Part shown: piece by piece, positions 1 to 5,406 of the stretch | Numbering within the stretch: position 1 is the first letter of the stretch | How the letters are laid out: each line of letters opens with the position of its first letter | Assembly (NCBI GenBank): GCA_039805165.1 | Contig: JBDLUS010000140.1 | Location: 1-5,406 of the forward strand | DNA length: 5,406 bases | Origin: CAIZGX01 sp039805165 | GTDB lineage: Bacteria; Bacteroidota; Bacteroidia; Flavobacteriales_D; Sanyastnellaceae | Reading direction: 5' to 3' | Made by a program: the position numbers and the translations under genes | The notes under the pieces: model-generated | Told to the model about the DNA's origin: nothing | Database searches by the model: none | Seen by the model: only the letters and a program-made list of their open reading frames with translations

Positions 1-1
1 A

Positions 2-1003
2 GGATCACTGCTAGCCTTTTCTCTTCTTGAAAAAGGAGAAGAAGTTCTAATTGCCGACGATTATAAACACGCTTCTGCTTCACAAGTAGCCGCAGGAATG
101 TGGAATCCAGTTACCTTCAAAAGGCTCGCCGCGTCTTGGTTAGCGAAAGAAATGCTTGAAGAGATGAATCTGACTTTTCGAAAGTTGGAAGATCAACTTC
201 AAACGAAGTTTTTTCACGCTCTTCCGGTAGCGAGAATTTTTAATTCCATTCAAGATGCGAATTTTTGGGATGAAAAATCGGATCATCCTGAAGTTGGGCG
301 ATACCTTTCCGCGCGCTCAAACAAAAGCATACAAGAGAATTTCAATTCTCCATTTGGAAATAGCGAGGTCAATGAATGTGGTTGGCTGAATGTTCCCTTG
401 TTTCGAGAAGCTGCAAGAAATTATTTTATTGAGCGTGGAAATTTCATTGAAGATGCTGTGAACGAAAATGAAGTTGAATACCTCGAGCGCAGCGTTATGT
501 GGAAGGGAAGAACCTTCGATAAACTTATTCTTTGCAATGGAATTGGTGTGAATCAATGGAAGGGATTGGAGCACTTAGATCTAATTCCAAATCATGGTCA
601 GGTGTTGGATCTGAAGATAGAAAATTTGGAGCTTGATGCAATTGTAAACTTTGGTCAGTTTTTACTTCCTTTTGGAAACAAAAAATTTCGCTTAGGAGCA
701 ACATACAATTGGAACGAAGTGCCTGATGAACCAACTGATGAAGCGAAGGAGTTACTAATTTCAGAATTGAAACTGCGATTAGACAAGAGCATATTTATTG
801 AAAGTCATAAAACTGGATTTCGTCCTACAACCCGCGACAGACGGCCGATTGTTGGTTTTGCAAAGGATAATGACTTACTTGGTGTATTCGGTGGATTGGG
901 ATCGAAGGGCGTACTTTTAGCGCCTTATTTTGCAAAATTATTTGCCTCAGTTTTAACTGAGGGGGTTGTTATTCCGAAAGAAGTTAGCGCATTTCGATTC
1001 TAA
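2..1003 (+). CDS. FAD-dependent oxidoreductase, DAO family (5' truncated by window edge)
   Basis: Likely a flavoenzyme that oxidises a small amine or similar substrate with non-covalent FAD; the substrate cannot be read from the sequence. The frame is open from base 2, upstream of the first in-window ATG (98), so that ATG is internal. The 333 visible residues begin at the end of the dinucleotide-binding Rossmann motif (GSLLAF), followed by a beta strand ending in Asp19, which usually contacts the FAD ribose. An AGMWNPVT segment (31-38) matches the post-Rossmann motif of DAO proteins. The C-terminus carries the family signature GFRPTTRDRRPIVG (272-285) and a glycine-rich FAD-contacting stretch, GVFGGLGSKG (294-303). 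Probably only about 10-20 N-terminal residues are missing. It resembles glycine oxidase/ThiO and the C-terminal domain of MnmC, but no marker separates these. The stop is TAA. The following three genes appear to be a separate transcription unit. Confidence 0.85.
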   Translation, partial: GSLLAFSLLEKGEEVLIADDYKHASASQVAAGMWNPVTFKRLAASWLAKEMLEEMNLTFRKLEDQLQTKFFHALPVARIFNSIQDANFWDEKSDHPEVGRYLSARSNKSIQENFNSPFGNSEVNECGWLNVPLFREAARNYFIERGNFIEDAVNENEVEYLERSVMWKGRTFDKLILCNGIGVNQWKGLEHLDLIPNHGQVLDLKIENLELDAIVNFGQFLLPFGNKKFRLGATYNWNEVPDEPTDEAKELLISELKLRLDKSIFIESHKTGFRPTTRDRRPIVGFAKDNDLLGVFGGLGSKGVLLAPYFAKLFASVLTEGVVIPKEVSAFRF

Positions 1004-1009
1004 CAACGG

Positions 1010-1024
1010 AAGGTGAAGAACCTT
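1010..1024 (+). terminator. Weak hairpin after the oxidoreductase gene
   Basis: AAGGT and ACCTT can pair around a 5-base loop (GAAGA) six bases after the oxidoreductase stop codon, followed by TTAAATTT. The stem is only 5 bp (one G-U pair could extend it) and the T-run is interrupted, so this is at best a weak intrinsic terminator. It is listed because it is the only hairpin seen between the oxidoreductase and the next operon. Confidence 0.25.
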
Positions 1025-1032
1025 TAAATTTG
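1025..1032 (+). promoter_or_regulatory. TAnnTTTG-type -7 box (distal candidate)
   Basis: TAAATTTG fits the -7 consensus TAnnTTTG of the Bacteroidota primary sigma factor. No TTTG/TTG -33 element is visible at the usual 17-23 base spacing upstream, so the match rests on one half of the promoter. It would drive the YfiR-TPR-phosphatase operon with a leader of roughly 55 bases. It overlaps the tail of the weak hairpin. Confidence 0.25.
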
Positions 1033-1058
1033 AACAGGCTTCAGTCATTAAGTTCAGA

Positions 1059-1066
1059 TAGATTTG
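1059..1066 (+). promoter_or_regulatory. TAnnTTTG-type -7 box (proximal candidate)
   Basis: TAGATTTG is a second full match to the Bacteroidota -7 consensus, 26 bases after the first. A start point about six bases downstream would give a leader of about 20 bases before ATG 1092. That is one reason to prefer ATG 1092 over the in-frame TTG at 1080. The nearest upstream TTTG (1029-1032) is 26 bases away, longer than the usual spacing, so the -33 element is poor or absent. Confidence 0.35.
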
Positions 1067-1091
1067 TTCTGCATGTGAATTGCGCAACAGA

Positions 1092-1610
1092 ATGAAACGG
1101 ATATTATTCATACTCTTTATTTTGGTTTCAAACCAATGTCTTTTTGCTCAGCAAATAGATGAGGGTGATTCACGCGCCATGATTCAGGCGAATTTTATTT
1201 ATCAGTTCGCAGTCAATAGCAATTGGCCTATTGAAATGAAGAAGGGTAAATTTCTTATTGTGGTTTATGGAAATGATGCCGTTTTCAAACATGTGGTTGA
1301 GAAATATGGAATGAAGCCTGTGGGCGCTCAAACCATCGAAGTTCAATCGTGGGCCGACTACAAACCAGGGGTGGGCAGTCACATTGTTTTTGTAGACAAA
1401 TCGAAAAAGGCAGAACTCGCGAAGATCATGAAAGAGGTGAAAGGAAAAAGCACATTGGTAGTCACGAATTGGGAAGGTGCTTTAGGCAGTGGTGCTGCAA
1501 TTAATTTTAAGACAGTAGACAATTCTATTCGTTATGAATTGAGTGAAGCCGCACTTTCAGAAAAGAAGATTACGCCGGGGAATAAAATTTTACAATGGAA
1601 AGTTCAATAA
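1092..1610 (+). CDS. Exported YfiR/DUF4154-family protein
   Basis: Predicted periplasmic regulator of 172 residues. YfiR of Pseudomonas binds and represses a membrane diguanylate cyclase (YfiN/TpbB) from the periplasm; family membership here comes from motifs. The N-terminus is a signal peptide (MKRILFILFILV) with a likely signal peptidase I site after Ala19 (CLFA|QQ). Cys16 is not in a proper lipobox, so a lipoprotein is unlikely. The mature part opens with the family hallmark AMIQANFIYQFAVNSNWP (29-46). It continues with strands FLIVVYGND (54-62), IVFVDKS (98-104) and LVVTNWEG (122-129), and a Gly-rich GSGAAINF segment (132-139) followed by IRYELSEAAL, matching the order in DUF4154. The mature protein has no cysteine, unlike the disulfide-containing Pseudomonas YfiR. 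An in-frame TTG at 1080 is a weaker start because ATG 1092 begins the signal peptide directly. The next gene starts after one base, so translation is probably coupled. Confidence 0.8.
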   Translation: MKRILFILFILVSNQCLFAQQIDEGDSRAMIQANFIYQFAVNSNWPIEMKKGKFLIVVYGNDAVFKHVVEKYGMKPVGAQTIEVQSWADYKPGVGSHIVFVDKSKKAELAKIMKEVKGKSTLVVTNWEGALGSGAAINFKTVDNSIRYELSEAALSEKKITPGNKILQWKVQ

Positions 1611-1611
1611 T

Positions 1612-2499
1612 ATGAAGCACGCATTTTTTCTCCTTTTCATTTTGTTGGGTGTCGCCAATGTGGGCTTCGCGCAGGTGAATGCGCAAGTTGCTAAAGCTGC
1701 TGAATTGTGTGCAGAAAGGAAATACAACGAGGCATTGGCTCAGATTGATGAAGGATTTAAATCGAACGATTTGAATTCCGATCCGAATGCGTGGTATGTG
1801 AAAGGCTTTATTTTAAAGGAACTCTACAAACAAAAGGAGGCCAATCAACGTCAGAGTAATTACAGATACCGAAGCGTAGCTGCTTTGAAAAAAGCACGCG
1901 AGTTCGATGCAAATTTGGAGTTCGCTGCTAACATTGATGCTGCTTTGCAATTTATCGCGTTTACTTACTTCAACGACGCCCTGCTTCGCTCTGCCGAAAT
2001 GGATAGCGAGTCAGAGAATGAGCCCATTGATCTTTATAAGAAATTTGAAGAGCTCTACAAAGGATCAGAAGCTGAATTGAAAGACTTGAAAGTAGAGTTC
2101 AATAGCAAGATGGCCGAAGGTCATTATAGAAATTGGATAAAGAATACCGAAGACAATCACCATTATGCATTGTGCTTGGATTACTATTCGAAAGTGCTCG
2201 GGTTGGACAATCGCAATTGTACTGCAAATTTGAATCTGGCTATTGTGAACTACAATCAGGGGGTATACATGATTCGCAAGATTGGAGCGCAAACAGACAT
2301 GATGGATTTAATTTCCATTCAAGATGAAAGTGTAAAGAAATTCAAATCGGCTATTCCTTATGCGCAGCAAGCGTTTGCTTCATGCACACCTTCACCAACG
2401 AATTACAAAGTGCTCATGTTTGTGAATCGTGCGTTGGGAAGAGAGGAAGAGTTTCTTCGATTGAAGAAAGAGTCTGAGAAAAAATTCAAAACGAACTAA
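1612..2499 (+). CDS. Exported TPR-like helical repeat protein
   Basis: Protein of 295 residues with no recognised catalytic motif, probably a periplasmic or envelope-attached scaffold that binds other proteins. It begins with a signal peptide (hydrophobic 5-16) and a likely cleavage site after Ala20 (VGFA|QV). The mature chain looks all-helical. TPR-like helix pairs are suggested at about 24-70 (AAELCAERKYNEALAQIDEG), 86-125, 168-222 (HYALCLDYYSKVLGLDN then NLNLAIVNYNQGVYM) and 240-290. The repeats are divergent, and a highly charged segment (about 128-165) separates the halves. Cysteines at 33, 188, 203 and 258 are scattered. The reading frame extends upstream to an ATG at 1543 inside the YfiR gene. 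ATG 1612 is chosen because the signal peptide starts there and it follows the YfiR stop by one base. Its place between an exported regulator and a membrane phosphatase suggests a part in the same signalling unit, but that is inference. Confidence 0.75.
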   Translation: MKHAFFLLFILLGVANVGFAQVNAQVAKAAELCAERKYNEALAQIDEGFKSNDLNSDPNAWYVKGFILKELYKQKEANQRQSNYRYRSVAALKKAREFDANLEFAANIDAALQFIAFTYFNDALLRSAEMDSESENEPIDLYKKFEELYKGSEAELKDLKVEFNSKMAEGHYRNWIKNTEDNHHYALCLDYYSKVLGLDNRNCTANLNLAIVNYNQGVYMIRKIGAQTDMMDLISIQDESVKKFKSAIPYAQQAFASCTPSPTNYKVLMFVNRALGREEEFLRLKKESEKKFKTN

Positions 2500-2508
2500 T
2501 TGAATCCC

Positions 2509-3975
2509 ATGAATTGGTTCTTCAACAAGAAGTATCGCCTGGGATTTGGCTTCGGAGTCATTATTTTCATTGTTGCTGGAACGCTGGTCATGACTATGAT
2601 CACGCTTCAACGTAGTTACGATATCAACCGAAAGATTAACGACAAGTATGTTCCTTCAATCGGTAGATTGCAAGACCTGGAGAGCTATACTCTTCGTTCG
2701 AAGGATTTAATTAAAGAATGGGCTTTCGTTCAGCGAGTGGAAGAAGATCTTCACCGGAAAGAGATGAAGGCGATTAGTGACAGTTCATTGGTGAAATCGT
2801 GGATGCGATTGAAAGAAGTGAAGAGTAATTTCAACGCAGAGGAACAGGTGAGTATAGATTCACTTGAGATGAAGGTTGGCGAGATGTTGCTTCAATTTAA
2901 AGCGGTTCAAGAACTTCTTCCGACATTCGACAGTTACAGCAATCCAATTGCTCTTATGGAAGCTGAATCTTACTTCATTGAAGGAAGTGGAATACCATTG
3001 GTTGTTGAGGAGGCAGAAAGCATTTTGAATAGATTGCGTAAGAAGCAGACCGAGCGCATGAATGCCGAGATTGAAGAAATGAATGTTCAGTTTTCGAGGT
3101 TGACGGGAGTGTTGGTTGTAGTGTCGTTATTCGTTTTATTTGCAGGAATTGCAATTGCCTATTTCACAACGAAGTTGAGAAAGCAAAAGGAAGAATCGGA
3201 AGTCCAGAAGGAACAATTGAACTTGTTGTACCGCGATTTAACAGATAGCATAAACTACGCTCAACGTCTTCAAAATACCATTCTTCCTAACATAGGTGCG
3301 GTGCGGCAAATCTTCAACAAGAGTTTTGTTTTCTATGTGCCGAAGGCCGTTGTAAGTGGCGATTTTTATTGGTTTAAAAATGTAGGTGGAAAGAAACTGT
3401 TTGCTGCTGCAGACTGCACAGGGCATGGTGTTCCCGGTGCCTTTATGAGTTTGGTAGGTCATAATTTTTTGAACCATGTGACGAAGGTATTTTTAGACCC
3501 AGCGCAAATTCTGAATAACGTTAATCGTCTAGGAACAGAAGTTTTGAAAAACAATAACAACGGTGTTCGCGATGGGATGGACATTGCTTTGTGTGCAATT
3601 GATGAGAAGGAATTGATGTTAGAATATTGCGGTGCGAACATTCCGCTATATGTCGTTCGAAACAATGAGCTCATTGAATTAGCTCCAACCAAGCGAAGCA
3701 TTGGAACTTTCGGAGAGCGAGGAGAAACATTTGAAACGCAAAAGTTTCAGTTGGAAAAAAACGACATGGTATATGCATGCAGCGATGGATATGCTGATCA
3801 ATTCGGTGAGGCAAATAACAAGAAATTCATGCGTAAGCGTTTCAAAGAAATACTTGTGTCTATTTCAATTCAGGAAATAGATGCGCAAGAAAAAACCCTT
3901 CACGAAACGTTTAGCGCTTGGAAGGGTTCTATGGAGCAAACCGACGACCTATTGGTTATCGGTATTCGAATCTAA
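2509..3975 (+). CDS. Two-pass membrane SpoIIE/PP2C-type serine phosphatase
   Basis: Predicted inner-membrane receptor of 488 residues with a cytoplasmic metal-dependent Ser/Thr phosphatase. Order: TM1 (about 11-33), extracytoplasmic helical domain (34-197, resembling four-helix-bundle sensors), TM2 (200-220), then a charged coiled-coil linker (222-262) containing SINYAQRLQNTILP (247-260), a motif common before Bacteroidota SpoIIE domains. The SpoIIE domain runs from about 270 to 488. Predicted Mn/Mg-ligand or active-site acids are Asp285 (VSGDFYWF), Asp302 (ADCTGHGVPGAFMS), Asp426 (CSDGYADQFG) and Asp479/480 (TDDLLVIGIRI), so the domain looks active. No HAMP domain is evident. Relatives (RsbU, SpoIIE) dephosphorylate STAS-domain anti-sigma antagonists; the substrate here is unknown. 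A TTG at 2500 directly abuts the TPR stop and is in frame, but ATG 2509 puts MNWFFNKKYR just before TM1 and is preferred. This is the last gene of the operon, ending 3 bases before the convergent usp gene. Confidence 0.93.
   Translation: MNWFFNKKYRLGFGFGVIIFIVAGTLVMTMITLQRSYDINRKINDKYVPSIGRLQDLESYTLRSKDLIKEWAFVQRVEEDLHRKEMKAISDSSLVKSWMRLKEVKSNFNAEEQVSIDSLEMKVGEMLLQFKAVQELLPTFDSYSNPIALMEAESYFIEGSGIPLVVEEAESILNRLRKKQTERMNAEIEEMNVQFSRLTGVLVVVSLFVLFAGIAIAYFTTKLRKQKEESEVQKEQLNLLYRDLTDSINYAQRLQNTILPNIGAVRQIFNKSFVFYVPKAVVSGDFYWFKNVGGKKLFAAADCTGHGVPGAFMSLVGHNFLNHVTKVFLDPAQILNNVNRLGTEVLKNNNNGVRDGMDIALCAIDEKELMLEYCGANIPLYVVRNNELIELAPTKRSIGTFGERGETFETQKFQLEKNDMVYACSDGYADQFGEANNKKFMRKRFKEILVSISIQEIDAQEKTLHETFSAWKGSMEQTDDLLVIGIRI
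3890..3928 (-). terminator. Intrinsic terminator for the usp gene, inside the phosphatase CDS
   Basis: Read on the minus strand, AACCCTTC (3928-3921) pairs perfectly over 8 bp with GAAGGGTT (3901-3894), followed immediately by TTTT and then CTT. The 19-base loop can add an inner stem, AAGCG with CGTTT (one G-U pair), around CTAAA. The hairpin begins about 50 bases after the usp stop codon. On the plus strand the inner stem has a mismatch and the sequence after the hairpin is CTATGG, with no T-run. It should therefore stop minus-strand transcription and not the phosphatase message. It lies wholly within phosphatase codons just before the final TDDLLVIG motif. Confidence 0.6.
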
Positions 3976-3978
3976 TTT

Positions 3979-4818
3979 TTACGAAGCAAGGCTTGAACGA
4001 TCGGCTACGTATGTGTCAACCGGGTTCACGCACAACACAGGAATTTGAGCATCATTTGTAATGACTTGCTGCTCGTAGCTCGAGTTGAATACATTCAACA
4101 ATGAACTCTCATAGAAATTCATAATACAAATCAAATCCGCTTCAATAGCTGCAGAATATTTCAATAGCGATTTCACGAAAGAACCTTCAGACTTCGTCTC
4201 AGTAATTTCAACTTCAACAGGAATGTCCAGGGAAGTCAAATAATCTACCGCGTAGTTCATATTTCGGTCCAATTGATTTTTCAAAAACTCATCGGTTTCA
4301 TTCGGAGAAATCAAATAAACTTTTGAATTGAAATATTTCGCAACATCGCGAACAGCACTCAACTTTTGCTTGGTCTCTTTGTGAAGATCCAATGGAACAA
4401 CGATGCGGTTGTAACCGTGTGGGCGAATGGTTCTTTCTTGAACAACGATGAAAGGAATTGAACTTTCAGTTACAATTTTCAATGCACGGCTTCCGGACAT
4501 GAATTGCAATCCGCGTGCACCGTGCGTGCCCATAATGATAAGCGCAGCATCCATCTCCGTAGCAGCTTTATCAATGTCTTCGAAAATGTTTCCGATGCGA
4601 ACATGCGTGTGAATCTCAACACCGTTTTCAACACGAACACGGTCTTTAAGTGCATCTAATTTCAAACGCGCTTCAGAGACTTGCTTCTTGTTTTCTACAA
4701 TGTGAATGAGGTGAATATTGGCAAGTATAGTTTTGCCCATTAAAAGCGCATGTTCAATAGCAATGTCGCTCACTTTAGTGAAGTCGACAGGAACTAATAT
4801 TTTTTTAGAAAATCCCAT
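3979..4818 (-). CDS. Tandem universal stress protein (UspA family)
   Basis: Cytoplasmic protein of 279 residues made of two Usp domains (about 4-126 and 137-266), the usual size for tandem Usp proteins. Domain 1 starts with KKILVPVDFT and carries the nucleotide-binding motif GTHG (97-100), then GS (109-110), with Asp12 at the usual ATP-contacting place. The spacer between GTHG and GS is eight residues rather than the nine of the classic G-2x-G-9x-G(S/T) pattern. From memory, this GxxGMQxxxGS-type spacing also occurs in other Bacteroidota Usp proteins, so ATP binding is likely but not certain. Domain 2 starts with YNRIVVPLDLH, but the matching region reads IMNFYESSLLNVFNSSYEQ and lacks the glycines, so it probably does not bind ATP and may serve in dimer packing. 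The start ATG at 4818 gives the Usp N-terminus directly. The upstream hydrolase ends 35 bases before it on the same strand, so co-transcription is possible. Its exact stress role is unknown. Confidence 0.92.
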   Translation of the reverse strand: MGFSKKILVPVDFTKVSDIAIEHALLMGKTILANIHLIHIVENKKQVSEARLKLDALKDRVRVENGVEIHTHVRIGNIFEDIDKAATEMDAALIIMGTHGARGLQFMSGSRALKIVTESSIPFIVVQERTIRPHGYNRIVVPLDLHKETKQKLSAVRDVAKYFNSKVYLISPNETDEFLKNQLDRNMNYAVDYLTSLDIPVEVEITETKSEGSFVKSLLKYSAAIEADLICIMNFYESSLLNVFNSSYEQQVITNDAQIPVLCVNPVDTYVADRSSLAS

Positions 4819-4832
4819 AGTAGTAATTTTTA

Positions 4833-4840
4833 CAAAGGTA
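4833..4840 (-). promoter_or_regulatory. TAnnTTTG-type -7 box ahead of usp
   Basis: On the minus strand TACCTTTG fits the Bacteroidota -7 consensus and lies within the 35-base gap between the hydrolase stop and the usp start. No TTTG/TTG -33 element is seen at normal spacing. A start point about six bases downstream would leave a leader of only about 8-9 bases. The box is therefore either a promoter for a very short-leader message or a chance match, with usp read from the hydrolase promoter outside the window. Confidence 0.3.
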
Positions 4841-4853
4841 AAGTATTTAAACT

Positions 4854-5406
4854 CTATCCGTTTAGACTAAAATCAAGCACTTCTTGGAAAAAGAAATCTG
4901 GAGATTCGGCATGCGGCCAATGTCCTGAGTTTTTCACTTCAGTGATTTTTGCTTTCGGAAAGTACTGTTCGATCTGTGGTTGATCTTCATTCAAAATGTA
5001 ATTGGAAAGTTCACCTTTAATGAAGAGCGTGGGCACTTGAACAGCATTGTTCAAGGGCACTTCCGCAAGAATCTCGTCGATGTGATTTTCAAGCGCATCT
5101 AAATTGAATCGCCAATCTAATTTTCCAGGTTCCTTCCAGTAAAGATTTTTTAGAAGGAAGAGTTGAGTGGCTTTGTCTATAGTGGTTTTAGAGAATATTT
5201 CTTCGGCTTCCGCTCTCGATTGAATTTGATCTATTGGAACGGAGCGAAGCGCTTGGAAGACGGTGTCGTGGTGACGAGGATATCGCTTCACGCCCATGTC
5301 TACGACAATGAGTTTTTCTATCAGAAATTCTATTTCTTGAGCAACATTCATTACTGTTTTTCCACCCATGCTGTGACCCATAAGAATGACATCTCGAAGA
5401 TTTTCC
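4854..5406 (-). CDS. Alpha/beta hydrolase, YbfF/ABHD11-like esterase (5' truncated by window edge)
   Basis: Likely a small cytoplasmic carboxylesterase or acyl hydrolase; the natural substrate is unknown. The frame is open to the window edge, and the residues before the first in-window ATG (5381), ENLRDVIL, complete the strand leading into the nucleophile elbow. That Met is therefore internal and the true start lies outside. Visible catalytic triad: Ser of GHSMGG (codon 5372-5370), Asp of LIVVDMG (5300-5298), and His of NSGHWPHAESP (4922-4920). An acid soon after the nucleophile strand, the GHSMGGKTVM elbow, a LFIKGELSNYI strand and the GHWPHAESP ending are features of bacterial YbfF and its relative ABHD11. 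About 183 residues are visible of a family usually near 250-260, so the N-terminal oxyanion-loop strand is missing. The stop is TAG. It precedes usp by 35 bases on the same strand with no convincing terminator between, so the two may form an operon. Confidence 0.9.
   Translation of the reverse strand, partial: ENLRDVILMGHSMGGKTVMNVAQEIEFLIEKLIVVDMGVKRYPRHHDTVFQALRSVPIDQIQSRAEAEEIFSKTTIDKATQLFLLKNLYWKEPGKLDWRFNLDALENHIDEILAEVPLNNAVQVPTLFIKGELSNYILNEDQPQIEQYFPKAKITEVKNSGHWPHAESPDFFFQEVLDFSLNG

Noticed and set aside
17..50. Purine/pyrimidine inverted repeat CTCTTCTT...GGAGAAGAAG
   Set aside because: The pairing is imperfect, and it sits in the Rossmann-fold coding segment (SLLEKGEE), where codon use explains it.
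1543..1611. N-terminal extension of the TPR gene from the ATG at 1543
   Set aside because: It would overlap the YfiR coding region by 68 bases and bury the clear signal peptide that starts at ATG 1612.
2133..2327. Overlapping plus-strand open frame inside the TPR gene, and similar minus-strand frames opposite the plus-strand genes (for example 317-734, 2065-2610, 3238-3701)
   Set aside because: They lie wholly or almost wholly within well-supported genes, show no domain-like motifs, and look like chance open frames.
3964..3971. Palindrome ATTCGAAT at the end of the phosphatase gene
   Set aside because: It is an eight-base palindrome within codons for the C-terminal Ile-Arg-Ile, has no loop for a hairpin, and is expected by chance.
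3984..3994. Small hairpin AAGC-AAG-GCTT just after the convergent stops
   Set aside because: It has a four-base stem with no following T-run on the plus strand and is not convincing as the phosphatase terminator.
4838..4853. Possible terminator between the hydrolase and usp (AGT...ACT pairing)
   Set aside because: Only three bases pair in an AT-rich stretch, so there is no support for transcription ending between the two genes.
1..5406. tRNA, rRNA, CRISPR array, insertion sequence or phage-type signals
   Set aside because: No cloverleaf, repeat-spacer pattern, transposase motif or flanking terminal repeats were seen; the window is nearly all ordinary coding sequence.

Overview
The window looks like chromosomal DNA from a member of the Bacteroidota, probably Flavobacteriales-like. 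The evidence is moderately AT-rich coding sequence, genes without clear Shine-Dalgarno sites, signal peptides ending in FAQ, several TAnnTTTG promoter-type octamers, and protein subtypes typical of the phylum. Those subtypes are a SpoIIE-type phosphatase with a SINYAQRLQNTILP linker and an ADCTGHGVPGAF motif, and a tandem UspA protein. The phylum call is inference; no rRNA or tRNA is present to confirm it. Coding density is very high, and no gene-free stretch exceeds about 90 bases.

Plus strand. Positions 2-1003 hold the 3' part of a DAO-family FAD-dependent oxidoreductase whose first residues lie outside the window. An 88-base gap follows, with a weak hairpin and two promoter-like octamers. 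Next come three tightly packed genes (1092-3975), almost certainly one operon. They encode an exported YfiR/DUF4154-family protein, an exported TPR-like helical protein, and a two-pass membrane protein with an extracytoplasmic helical domain and a cytoplasmic PP2C/SpoIIE serine/threonine phosphatase domain.

Minus strand. Positions 3979-4818 hold a tandem universal stress protein with an intact-looking N-terminal nucleotide-binding motif and a degenerate C-terminal half. Upstream of it (4854 to the window edge) is the C-terminal part of an alpha/beta hydrolase of the YbfF/ABHD11 type. The phosphatase and usp genes converge with only 3 bases between their stop codons. The best terminator hairpin for usp lies inside the phosphatase coding sequence, so their 3' ends should overlap as antisense RNAs.

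The most interesting unit is the YfiR-TPR-phosphatase operon. In the known YfiBNR system a periplasmic YfiR represses a two-pass membrane diguanylate cyclase. Here the YfiR-like protein is paired with a two-pass membrane phosphatase. This suggests, but does not prove, an envelope-sensing system that uses the same kind of periplasmic regulator with protein dephosphorylation, rather than c-di-GMP synthesis, as output. The cytoplasmic target, perhaps a STAS anti-sigma antagonist, is not encoded here. The other genes look like ordinary housekeeping or stress genes.
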